Of a stretch of DNA of 64,000 bases, positions 34,380-45,423 are shown one piece after another; within the stretch, counting starts at the first letter, position 1, and the number at the start of each line of letters is the position of its first letter. The position numbers and the translations under genes are program-made. The notes under the pieces are model-generated. The model worked only from the letters and a program-made list of their open reading frames with translations. It was not told where the DNA came from and ran no database searches. Origin of the DNA: Liolophura sinensis (Eukaryota; Mollusca; Polyplacophora; Chitonida; Chitonidae); NCBI RefSeq assembly GCF_032854445.1, contig NW_027018029.1, positions 48,428 through 112,427 of the forward strand, given 5' to 3'.

Positions 34380-37300
34380 GCCGTTGCTGTGCACGTGATT
34401 ATGACATCAATGATCATTGAATTGTCGCTACAGCCAAAAGTATTGGTCGGAGAGCAACGCGGTTTGCACCATTCGATTTCTCGTCACAAAATACGTCGGA
34501 TTAGCCTCTTACTAGTAGCACTGGAACAGTTTTTCCACTTTTGCATTTTTGCCTGGTCTTTTTGTTAATTGAAACTGGCTACACTGTACTCTGTACAATC
34601 GCGACTGGTCATTACTATATTCAACTTTTGACTATAAGTTATGTGCCCTTCGGTAGCCCAGAAGACCTGAAATCTTTGGGCTAAGCCCATTTAACTCACC
34701 CAGCAATTGTCTTATTTCTAAGTCCAAGGCAATCTCAATGTCTTTATCTACGTGTAGAAAAACCACACCATTTGTACATAAAAAACACTAGGTACTTGAT
34801 ACAGTCTGCTGTAAAAAGTACAACTGACCACAGACCCACATGAATAAGGTGCCAAAAGATGCGGAATTGAGCCAGGTATCGGCAGCTGTTGAAAAATTGC
34901 AAATTTCCCTGGTTTCCATGGAGTAAGAGCCGTTGCTGTGCACGTGATTATGACATAAATGATCATTGAATTGTCGTTACAGCCAAAAGTATTGGTCGGA
35001 GAGCAACGCGGATTGCACCATTCGATTTCTCGTCACAAAATACGTCGGATTAGCCTCTTACTAGTAGCACTGGAACAGTTTTTCCACTTTTGCATTTTTG
35101 CCTGGTTTTTTGTTAATTGAAACCGGCTACACTGTACTCTGTACAATCGCGACTGGTCATTACTATATTCAACTTTTGATTATAAGTTATGTACCCTTCG
35201 GTAGCCCAGAAAACCTCAAATCTTTGGGCTAAGCCCATTTAACTCACCCAGCAATTGCCTTACTTCTAAGTGCAAGACAATCTCAATGTCTTTATCTACG
35301 TGAAGAAAAACCACAACATTTGTACGTGAAAAACACAAGGTACTTGATACAGTCTGCTGTGAAAACTACAACTGAACACTGACCCACTTCAGTAAGATGA
35401 AAAAAAATGCGGAATTGAGCCAGGCATCGGCAGCTGTTGAAAAATTGCAAATTTCCCTGGTTTCCATGGAGTAAGAGCCGTTGCTACGCACGTGATTATG
35501 ACATCAATGATCATTCAATTGTCGCTACAGCCAAAAGTATTGGTCGGAGAGCAACGCGGATTGCACCATTCGATTTCTCGTCACAAAATACGTCGGATTA
35601 GCCTCTCACTAGTAGCACTGGAAAAGTTTTTCCACCTTTTGCATTTTTGCCTGGTCTTTTTGTTAATTGAAATCGGCTACACTGTACTCTGTACAATCGC
35701 GACTGGTCATTACTATATTCAACTTTTGACTATAAGTTATGTGCCCTTCGGTAGCCCAGAAGACCTGAAATCTTTGGGCCAAGCCCATTTAACTCACCCA
35801 GCAATTGTCCTTTTTCTAAGTCCAAGACAATCTCAATGTCTTTATCTACGTGTAGAAAAACCATACCATTTCTACATAAAAAACACAAGGTACTTGATAC
35901 AGTCTGCTGTAAAAAGTACAACTGACCACAGACCCACATGAATAAGGTGCCAAAAGATGCGGAATTGGGCCATTCATCGGCAGCTGTTAAAAAATTGCAA
36001 ATATCCCTGGTTTCCATGGAGTAAGAGCCGTTGCTGGGCACGTGATTATGACATCAATGATCATTGAATTGTCGCTACAGCCAAAAGTATTGGTCGGAGA
36101 GCAACGCGGATTGCACCATTCGATTCCTCGTCACAAAATACGTCGGATTAGCCTCTTACTAGTAGCACTGGAAAAGTTTTTCCACCTTTTGCATTTTTGC
36201 CTGGTCTTTTTGTTAATTGAAATCGGCTACACTGTACTCTGTACAATCGCGACTGGTCATTACTATATTCAACTTTTGACTATAAGTTATGTGCCCTTCG
36301 GTAGCCCAGAAGACCTGAAATCTTTGGGCCAAGCCCATTTAACTCACCCAGCAATTGTCTTTTTTCTAAGTCCAAGACAATCTCAATGTCTTTATCTACG
36401 TGTAGAAAAACCATACCATTTCTACATAAAAAACACAAGGTACTTGATACAGTCTGCTGTAAAAAGTACAACTGACCACAGACCCACATGAATAAGGTGC
36501 CAAAAGATGCGGAATTGGGCCATTCATCGGCAGCTGTTAAAAAATTGCAGATATCCCTGGTTTCCATGGAGTAAGAGCCGTTGCTGGGCACGTGATTATG
36601 ACATCAATGATCATTGAATTGTCGCTACAGCCAAAAGTATTGGTCGGAGAGCAACGCGGTTTGCACCATTCGATTTCTCGTCACAAAATACGTCGGATTA
36701 GCCTCTTACTAGTAGCACTGGAAAAGTTTTTCCACCTTTTGCATTTTTGCCTGGTCTTTTTGTTAATTGAAATCGGCTACACTGTACTCTGTACAATCGC
36801 GACTGGTCATTACTATATTCAACTTTTGACTATAAGTTATGTGCCCTTCGGTAGCCCAGAAGACCTGAAATCTTTGGGCCAAGCCCATTTAACTCACCCA
36901 GCAATTGTCTTTTTTCTAAGTGCAAGACAATCTCAATGTCTTTATCTACGTGTAGAAAAACCATACCATTTCTACATAAAAAACACAAGGTACTTGATAC
37001 AGTCTGCTGTAAAAAGTACAACTGACCACAGACCCACATGAATAAGGTGCCAAAAGATGCGGAATTGGGCCATTCATCGGCAGCTGTTAAAAAATTGCAA
37101 ATATCCCTGGTTTCCATGGAGTAAGAGCCGTTGCTGGGCACGTGATTATGACATCAATGATCATTGAATTGTCGCTACAGCCAAAAGTATTGGTCGGAGA
37201 GCAACGCGGTTTGCACCATTCGATTTCTCGTCACAAAATACGTCGGATTAGCCTTATACCAGCAGCACTGGAACAAATTTTCCACATTTTGCATTTTGCC

Positions 37301-38234
37301 TGGTTTTTTGTTAATTGAAATCGGCTACACTGTACTCTGTACAATCGCGACTGGTCATTACTATATTCAACTTTTGATTATAAGTTATATACCCTTCGGT
37401 AGCCCAGAAGACCTGAAATCTTTGGGCTAAGCCCATTTAACTCACCCAGCAATTGCCTTACTTTCTTATTTCTAAGTCCAAGACAATCTCAATGTCTTTA
37501 TCTACGTGTAGAAAAACCACACCATTTGTACATAAAAAACACAAGGTACTTGATACAATCTGCTGTAAAAAGTACAACTAAACACTGACCCACATTTATA
37601 AGGTGCCAAAAGATGCGGAATTGGGCCAGGCATCGGCAGCTGTTAAAAAAATTGCAAATATCCCTGGTTTCCATGGAGTAAGAGCCGTTGCTACGCACGT
37701 GATTATGACATCAATGATCATTCAATTGTCGCTACAGCCAAAAGTATTGGTCGGAGAGCAACGCGGATTGCACCATTCGATTTCTCGTCACAAAATACGT
37801 CGGATTAGCCTCTTACTAGTAGCATTGGAACAGTTTTTCCACTTTTGCATTTTTGCCTGGTCTTTTTGTTAATTGAAACCGGCTACACTGTACTCTGTAC
37901 AATCGCGACTGGTCATTACTATATTCAACTTTTGACTATAAGTTATGTGCCCTTCGGTAGCCCAGAAGACCTGAAATCTTTGGGCCAAGCCCATTTAACT
38001 CACCCACCAATTGTCTTACTTCTAAGTCCAAGACAATCTCAATGTCTTTATCTACGTGTAGAAAAACCACACCATTTGTACATAAAAAAACACAAGGTAC
38101 TTGATACAGTCTGCTGTAAAAAGTACAACTGACCACAGACCCACATGAATAAGGTGCCAAAAGATGCGGAATTGGGCCAGGCATCGGCAGCTGTTAAAAA
38201 AATTGCAAATATCCCTGGTTTCCATGGAGTAAGA
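34380..38234. repeat. 7-monomer derivative of the 8-monomer block (3,855 bp)
   Basis: Anchors 34,380, 34,929, 35,477, 36,027, 36,577, 37,127 and 37,684. These correspond to the first seven members of the previous block. The eighth member (equivalent to 33,830) is missing: between about 37,879 (GAAACCGG, seventh-member type) and about 38,016 (TCTTACTTCTAAG, eighth-member type) the sequence jumps one monomer ahead while staying in phase. The offset to the previous block therefore drops from 4,404 to 3,855 bp. Confidence 0.82.
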
Positions 38235-40100
38235 GCCGTTGCTGTGCACGTGATTATGACATCAATGATCATTGAATTGTCGCTACAGCCAAAAGTATTG
38301 GTCGGAGAGCAACGCGGTTTGCACCATTCGATTTCTCGTCACAAAATACGTCGGATTAGCCTCTTACTAGTAGCACTGGAACAGTTTTTCCACTTTTGCA
38401 TTTTTGCCTGGTCTTTCTGTTAATTGAAACCGGCTACACTGTACTCTGTACAATCGCGACTGGTCATTACTATATTCAACTTTTGACTATAAGTTATGTG
38501 CCCTTCGGTAGCCCAGAAGACCTGAAATCTTTGGGCCAAGCCCATTTAACTCACCCAGCAATTGTCTTATTTCTAAGTCCAAGGCAATCTCAATGTCTTT
38601 ATCTACGTGTAGAAAAACCACACCATTTGTACATAAAAAAACACTAGGTACTTGATACAGTCTGCTGTAAAAAGTACAACTGACCACAGACCCACATGAA
38701 TAAGGTGCCAAAAGATGCGGAATTGAGCCAGGTATCGGCAGCTGTTGAAAAATTGCAAATTTCCCTGGTTTCCATGGAGTAAGAGCCGTTGCTGTGCACG
38801 TGATTATGACATAAATGATCATTGAATTGTCGTTACAGCCAAAAGTATTGGTCGGAGAGCAACGCGGATTGCACCATTCGATTTCTCGTCACAAAATACG
38901 TCGGATTAGCCTCTTACTAGTAGCACTGGAACAGTTTTTCCACTTTTGCATTTTTGCCTGGTTTTTTGTTAATTGAAACCGGCTACACTGTACTCTGTAC
39001 AATCGCGACTGGTCATTACTATATTCAACTTTTGACTATAAGTTATGTGCCCTTCGGTAGCCCAGAAGACCTGAAATCTTTGGGCTAAGCCCATTTAACT
39101 CACCCAGCAATTGCCTTACTTTCTTATTTCTAAGTCCAAAACAATCTCAATGTCTTTATCTACGTGTAGAAAAACCACAACATTTGTACGTGAAAAACAC
39201 AAGGTACTTGATACAGTCTGCTGTGAAAACTACAACTGAACACTGACCCAATTCAGTAAGATGAAAAAAGATGCGGAATTGAGCCAGGCATCGGCAGCTG
39301 TTGAAAAATTGCAAATTTCCCTGGTTTCCATGGAGTAAGAGCCGTTGCTGTGCACGTGATTATGACATCAATGATCATTCAATTGTCGCTACAGCCAAAA
39401 GTATTGGTCGGAGAGCAAACGCGGATTGCACCATTCGATTTCTCGTCACAAAATACGTCGGATTAGCCTCTTACTAGTAGCACTGGAAAAGTTTTTCCAC
39501 CCTTTTGCATTTTTGCCTGGTCTTTTTGTTAATTGAAATCGGCTACACTGTACTCTGTACAATCGCGACTGGTCATTACTATATTCAACTTTTGACTATA
39601 AGTTATGTGCCCTTCGGTAGCCCAGAAGACCCTGAAATCTTTGGGCCAAGCCCATTTAACTCACCCAGCAATTGTCCTTTTTCTAAGTCAAGACAATCTC
39701 AATGTCTTTATCTACGTGTAGAAAAACCATACCATTTCTACATAAAAAACACAAGGTACTTGATACAGTCTGCTGTAAAAAGTACAACTGACCCACAGAC
39801 CCACATGAATAAGGTGCCAAAAGATGCGGAATTGGGCCATTCATCGGCAGCTGTTAAAAAATTGCAAATATCCCTGGTTTCCATGGAGTAAGAGCCGTTG
39901 CTGGGCACGTGATTATGACATCAATGATCATTCAATTGTCGCTACAGCCAAAAGTATTGGTCGGAGAGCAACGCGGATTGCACCATTCGATTCCTCGTCA
40001 CAAATACGTCGGATTAGCCTCTTACTAGTAGCCACTGGAAAAGTTTTTCCACCTTTTGCATTTTTGCCTGGTCTTTTTGTTAATTGAAATCGGCTACACT
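38235..40100. repeat. Partial third copy of the 8-monomer block
   Basis: Anchors 38,235, 38,785, 39,341 and 39,894 match 34,380, 34,929, 35,477 and 36,027 at offsets 3,855, 3,856, 3,864 and 3,867. The rise in offset comes from an 8-bp insertion present at 39,114 and absent in the partner, plus several single-base insertions. The subfamily markers CCATACCATTTCTAC and GGAAAAGTTTTTCC last appear near 39.7-40.3 kb, so the block ends there. Confidence 0.75.
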
Positions 40101-43100
40101 GTACTCTGTACAATCGCGGACTGGTCATTACTATATTCAACTTTTGACTATAAGTTATGTGCCCTTCGGTAGCCCAGAAGACCTGAAATCTTTGGGCCAA
40201 GCCCATTTAACTCACCCAGCAATTGTCTTTTTCTAAGTCCAAGACAATCTCAATGTCTTTATCTACGTGTAGAGAAACCATACCATTTCTACATAAAAAA
40301 CACAAGGTACTTGATACAGTCTGCTGTAAAAAGTACAACTGACCACAGACCCACATGAATAAGGTGCCAAAAGATGCGGAATTGAGGCAGGTATTGGCAG
40401 CTGTTGAAAATTGCAAATTTCCCTGGTTTCCATGGAGTAAGAGCCGTTTTCTACGCACGTGATTATGACATCAATGATCATTCAATTGTCACTACAGCCA
40501 AAAGTATTGGTCGGAGAGCAACGCGGATTGCACCATTCGATTTGTCGTCACAAAATACGTCGGATTAGCCTCTTACTAGTAGCCACTGGGAACAGTTTTT
40601 CCACTTTTGCATTTTTGCCTGGTCTTTTTGTTAATTAAAACCGGCTACACTGTACTCTGTACCATCGCGACTGGTCATTACTATATTCAACTTTTGACTA
40701 TAAGTTATGTGCCCTTCGGTTAAGCCCAGAAGACCTGAAATCTTTGGGCCAAGCCCATTTAACTCACCCAGCAATTGTCCTTATTTCTAAGTCCAAGACA
40801 ATCTCAATGTCTTTATCTACGTGTAGAAAAACCACACCATTTGTACATAAAAAACACAAGGTACTTGATACAATCTGCTGTAAAAAGTACAACTAAACAC
40901 TGACCCACATTTATAAGGTGCCAAAAGATGCGGAATTGGGCCAGGCATCGGCAGCTGTTAAAAAATTGCAAATATCCCTGGTTTCCATGGAGTAAGAGCC
41001 GTTGCTGGGCACGTGATTATGACATCAATGATCATTGAATTGTTGCTACAGCCAAAAGTATTGGGTCGGAGAGCAACGCTGTTTGCACCATTCGATTTCT
41101 CGTCACAAAATACGTCGGATTAGTCTCTTACCAGCAGCACTGGAACAAATTTTCCACTTTTGCATTTTTGCCTGGTTTTTTGTTAATTGAAATCGGCTTC
41201 ACTGTACTCTGTACCATCGCGACTGGTCATTACTATATTCAACTTTTTGACTATATGTTATGTGCCCTTCGGTAGCCCAGAAGACGTCAAATCTTTGGGC
41301 TAAGCCCCACTTAATTCACCCAGCAATTGTCTTACTTCTAAATCCAAGACAATCTCAATGTCTTTATCTACGTGTAGAAAAACCACACCATTTGTACATA
41401 AAAAGCTCAAGGTACTTGATAAGCTGTCGCTGTAAAAAGTACAACTAAACACAGACCCACATGAATAAGGTGCCAAAAGATGCGGAATTGAGGCAGGTAT
41501 TGGCAGCTGTTGAAAAATTGCAAATTTACCTGGTTTCCATGGAGTAGAAGCCGTTGATACGCACGTGATTATGACATCAATGATCATTCAATTGTCACTA
41601 CAGCCAAAAGTATTGGTCGGAGAGCAACGCGGATTGCACCATTCGATTTCTCGTCACAAAATACGTCGGATTAGCCTCTTACTAGTAGCACTGGAACAGT
41701 TTTTCCACTTTTGCATTTTTTGCCTGGTCTTTTTGTTAATTGAAACCGGGCTACACTGTACTCTGTACAATCGCGACTGGTCATTACTATATTCAACTTT
41801 TGACTATATGTTATGTGCCCTTCGGTAGCCCAGAAGACCTGAAATCTTTGGGCCAAGCCCATTTAACTCACCCAGCAATTGTCTTACTTCTAAGTCCAAG
41901 ACAATCTCAATGTCTTTATCTACGTGTAGAAAAACCACACCATTTTTACATAAAAAACACAAGGTACTTGATACAATCTGCTGTAAAAAGTACAACTAAA
42001 CACTGACCCACATTTATAAGGTGCCAAAAGATGCGGAATTGGGCCAGGCATCGGCAGCTGTTAAAAAATTGCCAAATATCCCTGGTTTCCATGGAGTAAG
42101 AGCCGTTGCTGGGCACGTGAATTATGACATCAATGATCATTCAATTGTCGCTACAGCCAAAAGTATTGGTCGGAGCAACGCGGTTTGCACCATTCGATTT
42201 CTCGTCACAAAATACGTCGGATTAGCCTCTTACCAGCAGCACTGGAACAGTTTTTCCACCTTTTGCATTTTTGCCTGGTTTTTTGTTAATTGAAATCGGC
42301 TACACCTGTACTCTGTACAATCGCGACTGGTCATTACTATATTCAACTTTTTGACTATAAGTTATGTGCCCTTCGGTAGCCCAGAAGACCTGAAATCTTT
42401 TGGGCCAAGCCCATTTAACTCACCCAGCAATTGTCTTACTTCTAAGTCCAAGACAATCTCAATGTCTTTATATACGTGTAGAAAAACCAGACCATTTGTA
42501 CATAAAAAACACAAGGTACTTGATACAGTCTGCTGTAAAAAGTACAACTAAACACTGACCCACATTTTATAAGGTGCCAAAAGATGCGGAATTGGGCCAG
42601 GCATCGGCAGCTGTTAAAAAAATTGCAAATATCCCTGGTTTCCATGGAGTAAGAGCCGTTGCTGTGCACGTGATTATGACATCAATGATCATTCAATTGT
42701 CGCTACAGCCAAAAGTATTGGTCGGAGAGCAACGCGGATTGCACCATTCGATTTGTCGTCACAAAATACGTCGGATTAGCCTCTTACCAGCAGCACTGGA
42801 AACAAATTTTCCACCTTTTGCATTTTTGCCTGGTTTTTTGTTAATTGAAATCGGCTACACTGTACTCTGTACAATCGCGGACTGGTCATTACTATATTCA
42901 ACTTTTGACTATAAGTTATGTGCCCTTCGGTAGCCCAGAAGACGTTCAAATCTTTCGGCTAAGCCCATTTAACTCACCCAGCAATTGCCTTACTTTCTTA
43001 TTTCTAAGTCCAAGACAATCTCAATGTCTTTATCTACGTGTAGAAAAACCACACCATTTGTACATAAAAAACACAAGGTACTTGATACAGTCTGCTGTAA

Positions 43101-43840
43101 AAAGTACAACTAAACACTGACCCACATTTATAAGGTGCCAAAAGATGCGGAATTGGGCCAGGCATCGGCAGCTGTTAAAAAATTGCAAATATCTTTGGTT
43201 TCCATGGGAGTAAGAGCCGTTGCTGGGCACGTGATTATGACATCAATGATCATTGAATTGTCGCTACAGCCAAAAGTATTGGTCGGAGAGCAACGCGGTT
43301 TGCACCATTCGAATTTTCGTCACAAAATACGTCGGATTAGCCTCTTACCAGCAGCACTGGAACAAATTTTCCACTTTTGCATTTTTGCCTGGTATTTTGT
43401 TAATTGAAATCGGCTTCACTGTACTCTGTACCATCGCGACTGGTCATTACTATATTCAACTTTTGACTATATGTTATGTGCCCTTCGGTAGCCCAGAAGA
43501 CGTCAAATCTTTGGGCTAAGCCCACTTAATTCACCCAGCAATTGCCTTACTTCTAAATCCAAGACAATCTCAATGTCTTTATCTACGTGTAGAAAAACCA
43601 CACCATTTGTACATAAAAAACTCAAGGTACTTGATACAGTCTGCTGTACAAAGTACAACTAAACACAGACCCACATGAATAAGGTGCCAAAAGATGCGGA
43701 ATTGAGGCAGGTATTGGCAGCTGTTGAAAAATTGCAAATTTACCTGGTTTCCATGGAGTAGAAGCCGTTGATACGCACGTGATTATGACATCAATGATCA
43801 TTCAATTGTCACTACAGCCAAAAGTATTGGTCGAGAAACG
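39415..43840. other. Indel-rich block 3
   Basis: Examples are GAGCAAACGCGG (about 39,418), GAAGACCCTG (about 39,628), TAGCCACTGG (about 40,030), CGCGGACTGG (about 40,118; 42,878), CGGTTAAGCCC (about 40,720), ACCGGGCTAC (about 41,747), CACCTGTAC (about 42,304), TTTTGGGCC (about 42,399), GACGTTCAAA (about 42,942) and CATGGGAG (about 43,204). The block ends abruptly: from about 44 to 64 kb length changes are rare. Confidence 0.72.
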
Positions 43841-44311
43841 CGGTTTGCACCATTCGATTTCTCGTCACAAAATACGTCGGATTAGCCTCTTACCAGCAGC
43901 ACTGGAACAGTTTTTTCCACTTTTGCATTTTTGCCTGGTCTTTTTGTTAATTGAAATCGGCTACACTGTACTCTGTACAATCGCGACTGGTCATTACTAT
44001 ATTCAACTTTTGACTATAAGTTATGTGCCCTTCGGTAGCCCAGAAGACCTGAAATCTTTGGGCCAAGCCCATTTAACTCACCCAGAAATTGTCTTACTTC
44101 TAAGTCCAAGACAATCTTAATGTCTTTATCTACGTGTAGAAAAACCACACCATTTGTACATAAAAAACACAAGGTACTTGATACAGTCTGCTGTAAAAAG
44201 TACAACTAAACACTGACCCACATTTATAAGGTGCCAAAAGATGCGGAATTGGGCCAGGCATCGGCAGCTGTTAAAAAAATTGCAAATATCCCTGGTTTCC
44301 ATGGAGTAAGA
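40101..44311. repeat. Mixed monomers with a partial 4-monomer offset, indel-rich
   Basis: Anchors 40,443, 40,998, 41,550, 42,102, 42,655, 43,216 and 43,764. The stretch around 40,998-42,102 resembles that around 43,216-44,312 (offsets 2,210-2,218): both contain GTAGAAGCCGTTGATACGC, CCTAAATCC-type ends (TTCTAAATCCAAG) and GACGTCAAATCTTTGGG. Many private one-base insertions and deletions occur. The variant AGGCAGGTATTGGCAG first appears here and continues to about 52 kb. Confidence 0.65.
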
Positions 44312-45423
44312 GCCGTTGCTGGGCACGTGATTATGACATCAATGATCATTCAATTGTCGCTACAGCCAAAAGTATTGGTCGGAGAGCAACGCGGATTGCA
44401 CCATTCGATTTCTCGTCACAAAATACGTCGGATTAGCCTCTTACCAGCAGCACTGGAACAAATTTTCCACCTTTTGCATTTTTGCCTGGTTTTTTGTTAA
44501 TTGAATTCGGCTACACTGTACTCTGTACAATCGCGACTGGTCATTACTATATTCAACTTTTGACTATAAGTTATGTGCCCTTCGGTAGCCCAGAAGACCT
44601 CAAATCTTGGGCTAAGCCCATTTAACTCACCCAGCAATTGCCTTACTTTCTTATTTCTAAGTCCAAGACAATCTCAATGTCTTTATCTACGTGTAGAAAA
44701 ACCACACCATTTGTACATAAAAAACACAAGGTACTTGATACAGTCTGCTGTAAAAAGTACAACTAAACACTGACCCACATTTATAACGTGCCAAAAGATG
44801 CGGAATTGGGCCAGGCATCGGCAGCTGTTAAAAAATTGCAAATATCCCTGGTTTCCATGGAGTAAGAGCCGTTGCTGTGCACGTGATTATGACATCAATG
44901 ATCATTCAATTGTCGCTACAGCCAAAAGTATTGGTCGGAGAGCAACGCGGATTGCACCATTCGATTTCTCGTCACAAAATACGTCGGATTAGCCTCTTAC
45001 CAGCAGCACTGGAACAAATTTTCCACCTTTTGCATTTTTGCCTGGTTTTTTGTTAATTGAATTCGGCTACACTGTACTCTGTACAATCGCGACTGGTCAT
45101 TACTATATTCAACTTTTGACTATAAGTTATGTGCCCTTCGGTAGCCCAGAAGACCTCAAATCTTTGGGCTAAGCCCATTTAACTCACCCAGCAATTGCCT
45201 ACTTTCTTATTTCTAAGTCCAAGACAATCTCAATGTCTTTATCTACGTGTAGAAAAACCACACCATTTGTACATAAAAAACACAAGGTACTTGATACAGT
45301 CTGCTGTAAAAAGTACAACTAAACACTGACCCACATTTATAACGTGCCAAAAGATGCGGAATTGGGCCAGGCATCGGCAGCTGTTAAAAAATTGCAAATA
45401 TCCCTGGTTTCCATGGAGTAAGA
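44312..45423. repeat. Two adjacent near-identical monomers (556-bp spacing)
   Basis: Anchors 44,312, 44,868 and 45,424. Consecutive monomers share the private variants GTTAATTGAATTCGG (44,497 and 45,053), GACCTCAAATC, CATTTATAACGTGCC (about 44,781 and 45,337) and the 8-bp insertion (44,641 and 45,198). Elsewhere in the window neighbours usually differ more than distant HOR partners do, so this is a local single-monomer duplication. Small length differences (a lost T near 44,608; a lost T near 45,200) separate the two. Confidence 0.75.

Larger units (their letters stand above)
23731..36170. repeat. Giant 23-monomer HOR, copy B (about 12.4 kb of matched sequence)
   Basis: Second copy, anchors 23,914 to 36,027. 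Long stretches look identical to copy A base for base, with only scattered substitutions (for example AAAGTGTTGG at about 30,033 against AAAGTATTGG at about 17,364, and TGCATTTTTGCC at about 26,281 against TGCAGTTTTGCC at about 13,611). The match ends near 36,170: this copy keeps GGAAAAGTTTTTCC and has no 8-bp insertion, while copy A near 23.5-23.7 kb reads GGAACAG and has it. The high similarity suggests a recent duplication, or a recent copying event. Confidence 0.9.
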
